64,000 nt of DNA from positions 8,020,501-8,084,500 of the forward strand of contig CM065321.1 in the NCBI GenBank assembly GCA_033032175.1, in the 5' to 3' direction. The notes beneath the pieces are model-generated. The model was given only the letters and a program-made list of their open reading frames with translations, did no database searches and had not been told where the DNA came from. This DNA comes from Saturnia japonica. Taxonomy: Eukaryota; Arthropoda; Insecta; Lepidoptera; Saturniidae. Positions 55,821-64,000 of this stretch are shown here, in pieces (position 1 is the stretch's first letter; every line of letters starts with the position of its first letter). The position numbers and the translations under genes are program-made.

Positions 55821-56747
55821 TTATATTTTTTTCTTTCGAGAAAACTGGGCAATTTTGGCAAGTGCCATATGTGAACCTTTACAATTTATACATTTGTAAT
55901 TGGTGGTATCAGAGTTTTCATGTTTCTCTCCACATTTAGGACAAAATTTAAATTTATTCGGACAAGTTTTTAAAGTATGCCGAAATTTCCAGCAGCCAGA
56001 ACATTGACTGACGAGGAAGGTGTAAGCATTCACCTTAAACCGATATCCGTACCCGAAAACGTACGAGGGTAAAGTGGATCCTTAAAGCATAGACGGATTG
56101 TCTCCGAATTTACCCATTGCCCATTAATGTCTAATCTATTTAAGTTTAATCTATTTAAGTTTCCTTACCGATATAATATCAGATTCACATTCCAAATTAA
56201 GTATTATCTGATCATCATCAATATCTACATCTACATCTCTCAATATTCCATAAGTCAGGTTTATTTCATCTGACCTTTGACATCTATATTGCAATTCATC
56301 CATTTTTTTACAATTCAATAATTTGTTTAGATTTATTTCATCTTCAAGTTGTATTAAAAGGGTTTTTGTACTTTATTGTCAACATATTTTTAATATTTTC
56401 AGATCTCAGTAGTTTGGCTAAACCAAATTGCTTGGGTAAAGTTTCTTTAGCTGTGATGGAGACAAAATATTTTCTGATTCTTCGTTGTTTTCGACCATAC
56501 TTATATTAGGTGATTTCCTCATATATCTTCGTTTGACGCTTCTATTGACCGTGGTAAAACCTTCATTATCCTCTGTAACTCTTTCAACATCTTGTAATAT
56601 ATCTTCCGGATCTTGATGACATCTTTTATTTGAAACACGGTTCTCACACATTTTTGGTACTTCTACAATCGCCTGAACAACTTGTTGATCACTTTCCACT
56701 TCATTTTCTATCACATCACTTCCACTAGAATCCAAAAACTCGTCCAT
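55821..56747 (-). pseudogene. Jockey-like LINE, ORF1 (nucleic-acid-binding, gag-like), frameshifted
   Basis: The start is at 56747 (MDEFLDSSGSDVIENEVE), an acidic N-terminal region of 109 codons that ends in a premature stop. Frameshifted pieces continue: LAKLLRSENIKNML, then DEINLNKLLNCKKMDELQYR, then YVFGYGYRFKVNAYTFLVSQ. The zinc knuckles follow: CSGCWKFRHTLKTC is a standard C-X2-C-X4-H-X4-C; CPKCGEKHENS...C is the second; CINCKGSH is the third, whose last cysteine has been lost. ORF1 proteins of this clade bind the element's RNA and package it for integration. A small C-terminal part extends past 55821 in broken frames. At least three frame disruptions show that the copy is dead. Confidence 0.85.
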
Positions 56748-56880
56748 TATTCCATTTTTTATATCATTTATATTGAGAGTAAATTTTTTTTTTTTTTAAT
56801 AGGTCGTGTCAATGAGCGAGCCTATGCAACACGTACTTTGACTACGACACCTCGGAGGTGAATGTGACTTTTTTACTCAA
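56748..56880 (-). mobile_element. Possible 5' UTR of the Jockey-like LINE
   Basis: Directly upstream of the ORF1 start on the minus strand is a T/A-rich gap, and then a GC-balanced block (CCTCGGAGGTGTCGTAGTCA). Its position fits a 5' UTR, which in this clade carries an internal promoter. CACCTCGGAGGTG is a short palindrome. There is no independent evidence. Confidence 0.35.
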
Positions 56881-57203
56881 TAATTTGTTGAATAAACTTT
56901 TTCCAAATAACTTTAATTTTTTGGCTAGTATGTCGTCTGCTTTAAAATCGTTGTAACATACAACAGTGGTTGCATACTCAAATTACAATAGATAATGCTA
57001 AATAATGTGTATAGATTTTAATGTGCACTTGAGATAATCTAGGTATATTGAAATGTAGCGAAGCTCAAAATTATAATTTAATGATTAATATCTATCATAA
57101 AATATGTATCGATGATGTATCGAGTTATTCATTCTCCATGTTTTTTTGTAGGGAAATTATATATTTTACACTTTATATGGGAAGTATGTTTTACATTTTG
57201 ACA
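56881..57203. other. Unassigned AT-rich sequence
   Basis: Nothing recognised. Confidence 0.4.
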
Positions 57204-57271
57204 GGCTCGTGGCGCAGTGATAATAACTCCTGCTATGGAGCCAAGAGGTCGTGGATTCTATTCCCGCACAA
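57204..57271 (+). repeat. tRNA-like SINE head or tRNA pseudogene
   Basis: GGCTCGTGGCGCAGTGATAA contains an A-box (GTGGCGCAGTGA, 57209-57220), and GTGGATTCTATTCCC (57251-57265) is a one-mismatch B-box. The spacing fits a tRNA. The two ends do not pair as an acceptor stem, so this is not a functional tRNA. AT-rich sequence follows without a recognisable SINE body. Confidence 0.65.
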
Positions 57272-57869
57272 CTATATATAATATATCAGCTGTTAAATTA
57301 AATAAATTAAATTTAGTTAAAAAATAAAGCTTTGCTTATTTTGGGATTAAATAACCGTGTGTAAAATTGTGTGTCCTCCATATTTAATTATTTTATTTAT
57401 TGACGTTAAAAGGAAAACGTTCTTAAACATGTAAGTATACAGCTTCATAACAATTCCTCTATGGAAATTTGATTTCTGAATGGGTGGAAACACTGATCTA
57501 CGTTATATATTTATTTTAAAAAAAAAACAGATAAAAAGACTAATAATAAAAAAGATATAGAAACAAATAAGTATTGACATATAAGTTTTGTTATACGCAA
57601 AATCTAAGTGATAGTTTATTTCAATATTTCGTGAACTACATAAAGGCTGTGTTCGAGGAAAATTCATTTTGGTTTATGAGCAAAATTCATACAACGCAAT
57701 GGCTATGTTTACGGTCGCATAAACCTATCCTGGGGGTATTTTAATAAAGACGATAGAATATTCGTAAAAGGTGATATTGATTTCAAATATATTATAAACG
57801 TAACTTACATGATGCAAATGGTGGATACATATAGAATATTTTCATATTGTTTTATTTATTAAACTATAA
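57272..57869. other. Unassigned AT-rich sequence
   Basis: Nothing recognised. Confidence 0.4.
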
Positions 57870-59215
57870 CTGTCAATAATCACATTGTTGTCCGTCTGTC
57901 TGTCCGGCTGTCATTCCGTGTGTCAAAACACTTTTTTTCGAAAATGACTTAAGCTATAAGTTGAAATTAATATCACATATTATTAAAGCCCACGGCTTCA
58001 TGCTCCTGCAAAAAAAAAATTTAATGTTAACGAATTTAAGAGATACGGCACTTCAAAGATAAAATAATACTCACGAACCGATTACCAAAACCTATAGGGT
58101 ACTTCCCGCAGACCTAGAATGTTGAAATTTGGTGCTAAGAGAGGACTTTTAACAAAAGTTTAGGAAAAAATCTAAAAATAAGGACTTTTTAATCCTGTGT
58201 CAAAATATAATGTAACATAATTGTATTACGTTTTATTTTATTTCTCGAAAAGGACTTAAGAAATACAGTTGAAATTAATACCGAATACATGAATTCATGA
58301 CCTCAAAAAGTTATAGAAAAGTTAAATTTCTATTTTAAAACAATAAAAAGGTACAGCCAGTTTAGCCCTTCATAAAAAAGCTTAAAAGTCACTCTCGGTG
58401 ACCGATTATCAATATCTACATGATACTTTCAAGTAACATACATTTTTGAAAGCCCTCCTACAAGTTATGCATATAATTTTATCCATATACCTTGTGTACA
58501 ATGACCAAGGCCGTTTTTTTAGTATAAAGTTCATTTATTGTTGTTTCACGGCTCCAACAATTTAGATGAAATTTTGTATTTAGATAGTGTTTAAAATTCC
58601 AAGTTTACCTACATAGGTGATTTTCTTTTTTTTAGATACCGAGCAAAGCTCAGATTTCCATATATCATTTATAACATAAAATAAATATTTTAGATTTCTT
58701 TTGTAACATTAAAATAATTATCGTGGTTTAAATGTTAAAGTTAGTTATAGTGGTTGTAGATCTTTCTAGTTTACACAGATGTCTAGTATATCCAAGAAGA
58801 TTTTTTTATACCTATTTGTGTTGTGTTTCTATTTCTCTATGTATAACAGTTTTGGCAGCGTAGTTATTCTAAGAAAGCGTGCTAGTACTTAATTATTTTT
58901 TTCTAGGTTGATTTTATATTATCATTACTTGTTTTTCCTTATGTTTTGATACATAGCGCTACAAAACATAACCAAAAACTTTGTTACTAAAAACATATAT
59001 AAAATAATAATAAATATTCACCGAGACGTTTTTGAGTTATAATCGCACTAACATACAGACACATGGATAGATTGAGATAGATATATAAGGATAATATATA
59101 AACAATATTTATGTAAAAGACTGTACAATAATGTACGGTAGGTAATTTAATCTGTTCGGAACCCTCAGGGTGCGAATTCTATTCGCTACTTGTCTGATTT
59201 TTATTGTTAAAGCTA
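57870..59215 (+). repeat. Family H interspersed repeat, long copy interrupted by family G
   Basis: The opening is TTGTCCGTCTGTCTGTCC, then CCGTGTGTCAAAACAC. The middle has CCTATAGGGTACTTCCCGCA, then GACCTAGAATGTTGAAATTT. The 3' region has GAGACGTTTTTGAGTTATAA, then CATACAGACACATGG. The end, from about 59158, is CGGAACCCTCAGGGTGCGAA. I recall this block order from a common lepidopteran repeat. About 1 kb separates start and end because other sequence, including family G, lies inside. Confidence 0.65.
58528..58660 (+). repeat. Family G interspersed repeat, copy 2 (inside family H span)
   Basis: TCACGGCTCCAACAATTTAG, ATTTTGTATTTAGATAGTG, AAGTTTACCTACATAGGTGA and GATACCGAGCAAAGCTCAGA match the order at 10665-10836. 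Confidence 0.6.
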
Positions 59216-60311
59216 AATTAGGCAAAACTACAGAATAGATCTTGCTTTGTATGGCGGTCTCATTTGTTTACATTATTTCTTTCAAATATACAACACTCAT
59301 CATTATGCTTAGTACAAGCAGTGCTTCTACTCTTTTATATAAGAGTAGAATTTTTTGTTTTCATTATGAATTACGGAACCCTAAAAATCTTATGAAAGTT
59401 TAGGTTAGATATGAACAAGCAAATTTTGTAAAACATTTATGAAACTTAAAATGTACTTGCACTTTCTAGATATTAAGACTTACTTGATATAAATATTACC
59501 TGATATAGTACCTAATTATTTTTCCTGACAGTGGGAATTTTGTACGATATACCCACAAAAGGAGAATGTTTAAAAAAATGAAAATTGAGTAATAAATAGT
59601 ATCTTGATCAAATTCAATGTATATATTAATAGAGTGTGAACCAATTGTTTGGTCACGCGCGTAGTTGACACACCAACCGCCAAACGTGACGTCAGGCCCT
59701 TTTTGATTTATGAAATGAAATTCCTCGGTCTTGTACAAAAAATATAACACCAGATAACCTCAACCGGGTGCGAAACGTGAGCGCACCGCCGTCAAACAAA
59801 CAAGATTCATGGTATTTTTCCGTTAGTTTTCCTTAATACCTTTTTTGTATCCTGTTGCTCTACCTGGAGCTTCTTATCATACGGAGAAGAGTACATACTA
59901 TAGTATTGAATGAATGAACGAATAAATAATTGATTGCACTTCATCGTACACTAGCAAACTTAATGCCACAAGGCATTTCCCTCCAAGTTACCAGCGGTAT
60001 TGAAGGACAAAAAAGTACCGTTGTAGGTAGTGCAAATAAGTTTGTTAAAAATAAACAAAAATTAGCTAATACTAAAGTATAAGTATTTATATATAGAAAG
60101 AAATGTATAAATTCATTATAAATGTATACTAAATAAATACATTTCAACGAATATTATAAATACAAATCGTGTAAATCATGATCAATCTTTTTCTTGCTTA
60201 CTACATATATATCGATGCGGTAGATATTTAAAGTTAATGATGGTAGTAGCATTTTAAGCTGACGCGTCTAATGCATTACATGGTTGCAGTACGATAGTAG
60301 TGTTTTGTCGA
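59216..60311. other. Unassigned, with a CRE-like site
   Basis: GTGACGTCAGG near 59682-59692 contains a perfect TGACGTCA, in a GC-balanced patch at 59640-59800. GAATTACGGAACCCTAAAAA near 59369 is another family H-like end. The minus frame at 59496-59750 has no known domain. A promoter is possible but unsupported. Confidence 0.3.
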
Positions 60312-60385
60312 TTATAAGTGCCTTCTTAGGACCAACATTGAATAAAGTAACTTTTTTATTTTAATTTTGATTTTATGACTGTTAT
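60312..60385 (+). repeat. Family O repeat 3' end, copy 2
   Basis: TTATAAGTGCCTTCTTAGGA, then CCAACATTGAATAAAGTAAC, then an A/T-rich tail ending TTTTGATTTT. It is the reverse complement of 30529-30580 with a few differences. Confidence 0.6.
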
Positions 60386-60535
60386 CACAGTACCGATTTG
60401 TGCTCAGGGATCACAAAAGGTTTGCTGTAAGCAGAGCGAAGATCGTGACCCCGAGCTTGTAGGAACATAAAATGTGACCTACTAATTTATCCGATTGTTA
60501 TGATTACTACGAAATAATATTTTATACTAGCTGGT

Positions 60536-60800
60536 ACCCGCGACTTGTCTGCGTATTATTGGATATACACAGACTGATCTCGGAACACGACAAACCAAAA
60601 GAAAATCATAGATGGGTATTATACTTGTAGGATAACACTGGTTAAACTATGACTTTTACCGGGATAAAAAGTACTCTATGTGTTATTATACGTCATAGAC
60701 TATCTGTGTGACAATTTTCATTCAAATCCGTTCAGCCATTTTTGCGTGATTGAGTAACAAACATCCAAACAAACTTTCACATTTATTATATTAGTAGGAT
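60536..60800 (+). mobile_element. Family L element, complete copy
   Basis: The head is ACTAGCTGGTACCCGCGACT and the tail is TTTATTATATTAGTAGGAT, 265 bp in all. Internal blocks are CTGATCTCGGAACACGACAA, TCATAGATGGGTATTATAC, ACCGGGATAAAAAGTACTC and TCCGTTCAGCCATTTTTGCG, then GATTGAGTAACAAACATCC. It is the reference for the family and carries a single copy of the CTGATCTCGG unit that is tandem in other copies. Non-coding; presumably mobilised by a LINE enzyme. Confidence 0.85.
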
Positions 60801-61552
60801 CTTAATTAAAAAAATATATCTACCAAGAAAATAGTTTACTTGCATTACTGGATATATTTTTAACGAAGTGTGCTCCATCTTCACTTACCGTTAGGCGAGA
60901 TTAAAGTTAAGCTCATGCCTGTATCATTAAAAAATATATAAAGAGTATATAACAGTTCTACAAAAGATAAAACAAAAATATTTAACCTTAATTTCAACGT
61001 TTTAACATCACAGATTTAGCAGTTTTGAATTTCAACGCGGCGAAACTCATGCAAGTTGCCGCTTACTTTTTTCGTAATTTGAATTTCAGATTTGCTTAAA
61101 AGAACAAAAGTTTGTGGCCACAAACACACACTTTTTAGACGTTTTACCTATACTGTATAACGTTACCCTTGTTTTCTTTATAAATAATTTACTTAGGATT
61201 AGGATAATGTATTTCGCTTAGACAATCCGTTACATAGATTATTTATTTGGAATTCACTTTTGTTGAAAGTCAGATTGAAATTGTAATGAAAAACTACAGA
61301 TATGATATTACGGCTTTTTAAGATAATTCACACCAATCTGTTTAAATAGTACCTGCCTGTCTAACTGGAATGAGCTCTCTACCCGAAAGAAGGGGCCATT
61401 CATTATTTTCTATAAGCGACTTAAGGCACTTTTGAGCCTCCTGTAACTACGTTGTTTATAAAGCAAGATGTTTGATTTTTAAGAGATCAAGAGGACATAG
61501 TACATATATATAACTGGCTATATTGCCAATATACCTAATAATTATACTATAA
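60801..61552. other. Unassigned AT-rich sequence
   Basis: Nothing recognised. Confidence 0.4.
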
Positions 61553-61593
61553 AGATTAATAATTAATCTATATAGCGATAATTATTATCGCTA
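61553..61593. promoter_or_regulatory. Two adjacent perfect palindromes with TAAT/ATTA and GATA cores
   Basis: AGATTAATAATTAATCT (61553-61569) has 8-bp arms around one base. TAGCGATAAT-T-ATTATCGCTA (61573-61593) has 10-bp arms around one base. They are separated by 3 bp. The first is made of homeodomain-type ATTA cores, the second of two opposed GATA-type cores. That they are protein-binding sites is speculation; the symmetry itself is certain. Confidence 0.55.
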
Positions 61594-62429
61594 GTCAAAG
61601 TTCTTAAGTTTTGTCACTGACACACTCACCGATCATCTAAATTCTAAGGTAGGTACTTCTAGCAGTTTTACAAACTTCAAATTTTGGATTTTATTTAGCG
61701 TTTAGCTTGAAATCCTAAAAACCTGAAAATCCTGAAAATTAAATGAAAAATAATAATTATTAAAAATTACGTTCTACTAACACATCGCGCTTGTACATGT
61801 TTGACTTTACGCGGTTGGATGGGGTAGCACATTATAAAATGTACTTAAAACTGGCATTATTTTAAAATTATTGGTCACTCATGTTTCATACTTTTTTATA
61901 CCCAAGGTGCTTTGTTATAAAAATATTTTTTATAATTTTTCACAAAAAAATCAATTTGTCTTTTTTTTAAGTGTAGTCATACTATTTACGGCCTATCTAT
62001 TGGCATAGTTACCGTATAATATATATAATATACCGTATAATAATAATAGAACAACATAAAACCGATGGAATTCAGTCATTTGTGGTCGTAGTGTACAAGA
62101 ATGTAAAATAAGGTAGCAATTAGGAATCTTTTAAAAAAACAAATGTCTTAGGTAATACCTAGGATATTTTTTTTTTCATTTGCAGACACCCTGTATTGAT
62201 TACCATCGAAATAACGGTGGCCACGGTTACTATAAATGTTGATGGACAATCGATTAGATAACAATTTACAATAAAGTTGCTGAAAAGGTGCTTCCATAGA
62301 TACTAACTAAAATAACTGATTTGGTTTTACATGAAATCTCACAACTTATTAAAGTGAAATAACTGCGTCAGGAGACAGCATTTTTTTACATTTTATGGTT
62401 TTAATGGGATATTTTATCTTACTTCCTTA
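61594..62429. other. Unassigned AT-rich sequence
   Basis: TATA-rich near 62010-62050. No gene or repeat is recognised. Confidence 0.4.
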
Positions 62430-62625
62430 TACCCATACTTATATTGGAAATGCAAAAGTAACTCTGTCTGTCTGCTACGTTTTCACACCTAAGCCGCTGA
62501 ACCAATTTTGATGAATTTTGGTACAGAGATGGATTGGACCTTATAAAAGGATATAGGCTATTTTTTGTAGCGAAAATAATACTTTAAGTGATGAGAATAG
62601 GGAATGAAAGTTTGTAAGAAGAAAA
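62430..62625 (-). mobile_element. Family F element, 3' part
   Basis: On the minus strand: TTGTAAACTTTC-like start, TTTCGCTACAAAAAATAGCC, ATCTCTGTACCAAAATTCAT, TTGGTTCAGCGGCTTAGGTG, ACAGACAGACAGAGTTAC and a decayed tail. Confidence 0.75.
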
Positions 62626-63039
62626 TTTGGAAACACCAATGCGCATGTCCAGTAATGATGAAATGACATCGGTTTTCACACCAACTGATTTGTTGATTTA
62701 TTGAAATTGATATACCTTAGAGGCTTAGATTAAAATAATAATATAGATACCGCGCATAATACAAACTCTTAAAGTTTTTAGTCTCTTTAACTACGCAGTA
62801 AGGTATAATTACTGTTTTATTTTATGATTAAAACGTCACGTGCACTGTCGAGCACGGCACGCTAAGACTGCGAGTGAAATAGAATACCACAAACTATTGC
62901 TATTTGGAATTACTTTTAGGTGGCTTCACTCGTTTGTTGTAACCGTGTAGTCCATATACTCTAAGTGATATACCTGTTGTAAATTATCTGGAGTATACAG
63001 TTTTGCTACAAGCGTATCCTTTCATTGAGTTATCCCACA
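62626..63039. other. Unassigned sequence
   Basis: Nothing recognised. Confidence 0.35.
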
Positions 63040-63140
63040 TATGGTGAAAATAAAGCTTGAAGGGACGAAAGTTTGTATGAAGAACCCATCATTTCTCAAA
63101 TTAGGGATTTCAAAATTCATATTTATACTTTTGGTAAGAA
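63040..63140 (-). repeat. Family F internal fragment
   Basis: In reverse complement it contains AAGTATAAATATGAATTTTG, then AAATCCCTAATTTGAG and ATGGGTTCTTCATACAAACT, matching 26098-26170. Confidence 0.65.
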
Positions 63141-63259
63141 ATAAAAAGGGTTTTTCTAAAAAAATCTTCTCGCAAGCCGGTAAAATAAAGGATGATTTTC
63201 ATTATTTTTGAAGTTTTATTGGGATGGTTATTTTGTTGGATTCAAATTGCATTTAATTA

Positions 63260-63590
63260 CAATACCATACACACAGTGATAAACCTATCTATGATTTTCT
63301 TTTAGTTTGTCGTGTTCCGAAAACAGCTGGTGTATATGCAGTAATATAGTGGGATGGTAGGGATCGCGACCACCATACACATAGTGATAAACTATCTATG
63401 ATATTTTGGTTTGTCGTATTCCGAAATTAGCCAGTATATATGCAATAATATAGCGGGGTGTTAGAGATCGCGACCACCATACACATAGTGACAAACACAT
63501 CTATGATTTAAAAAAATTATTAGTCGTGTTCCGAGATCAGTTTGTGTATATCCAATAATATGCAGATGAAGTCGCGGGTAACAGTTAGTA
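63260..63590 (-). mobile_element. Family L element with about 2.7 internal tandem units
   Basis: ACACAGTGATAAAC at 63271 recurs as ACATAGTGATAAAC at 63379 and ACATAGTGACAAAC at 63483, giving periods of 108 and 104 bp. Each unit has TCTATGAT, a GTCGT.TTCCGA block, a TGCAATAATATAG-like block and GATCGCGACCACCATACACA. The right end, in reverse complement, is the element head (AACTGTTACCCGCGACTTCA). The complete single-unit copy is at 60536. Confidence 0.8.
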
Positions 63591-64000
63591 TTATATATTT
63601 TGTCTGACGTATTTTAGTGATGTAGTTACAAATATATTACTCGAATGTTCGATTTTTTGTCACGGCAATTCTTAGCCGTCAATCGACAATGTTTAATAAT
63701 TATATAGTGTAAACTCTTTATAACGTTATCCTTTATAACGATAAACTCCCTATAACGTTGAAGTGAGCCCAACTTGGTTGGTTTGCATTAAAACCCACAT
63801 ATTGAAACACTCTTTATAGCGATACGCCATTCTCTATTATGAAGAAATGTGTAGGAAGACGATTCCACCACATATCTAGATATGAATAGAATACATAAAA
63901 TAATACAAAACAAGTACTGGCATATCAAAAAACGTCAGATAAAGTTATCAGACTATATGTGTAAACAATAATTTATAAGCATTTATTATCTAAGACATAC
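63591..64000. other. Unassigned, with a TATAACG mini-tandem
   Basis: At 63718-63757 the motif TATAACG occurs three times at 15-18 bp spacing (CTTTATAACGTTATC, CTTTATAACGATAAA, CCCTATAACGTT), with a decayed TTATAGCGATA further on. No gene is recognised to the end of the window. Confidence 0.45.

Noticed and set aside
57204..57271. A functional tRNA gene
   Set aside because: The A- and B-boxes are present but the ends do not form an acceptor stem and the B-box has a mismatch. A SINE head or tRNA relic fits better.

Overview
The window looks like nuclear DNA of a butterfly or moth (Lepidoptera). It is strongly AT-rich, has no operon-like gene packing and no long host reading frame, and is full of short interspersed elements whose ends I recognise, from memory, as lepidopteran: heads reading ACTAGCTG.GCCCGCG, tails reading TTATAATATTAGTAGGAT, and tRNA-derived SINEs ending in (TATG)n. 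No sequence search was run, so family assignments rest on motif recognition and on comparing copies inside the window. I use private letters (A, B, D to O) for repeat families.

There is no host protein-coding gene I can support with confidence. The best host-like signal is a short promoter plus possible first coding exon at 2789-2882 (E-box, pyrimidine tract, ATG, then a consensus splice donor). GC-rich islands at 7235-7432 and 25380-25960, and weaker patches near 32750 and 42110-42600, could be promoters or 5' exons. The window is therefore probably intergenic or inside very long introns.

The coding remains are all retrotransposon. RTE-like LINE fragments lie at 4215-4705, 16345-16895 and 34366-34893 (all minus strand) and a LINE C-terminus at 41637-41762 (plus). 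A CR1-superfamily reverse transcriptase with an open frame, stem-loop 3' UTR and poly(A) signal lies at 49844-51068 (plus). A decayed Jockey-like element with a zinc-knuckle ORF1 followed by the start of an endonuclease ORF2 lies at 56880-54990 (minus). Non-autonomous elements cover much of the rest: SINE A at 15945 and 35666; SINE B at 22710, 31820 and 45321; head/tail-type elements (families D, E, F, L) throughout; and a fold-back MITE at 36247-36571.

The most striking structure is a 43-bp minisatellite at 45380-46667: 30 units in perfect register with no indel. Both flanks, and the unit itself, align with the two ordinary SINE B copies. The array therefore appears to be a 43-bp internal segment of one SINE copy that grew from one unit to thirty inside the element. 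Three other families (L, F, D) also carry internal tandem duplications of about 104-136 bp, so growth of tandem DNA from within short mobile elements is a recurrent theme here.
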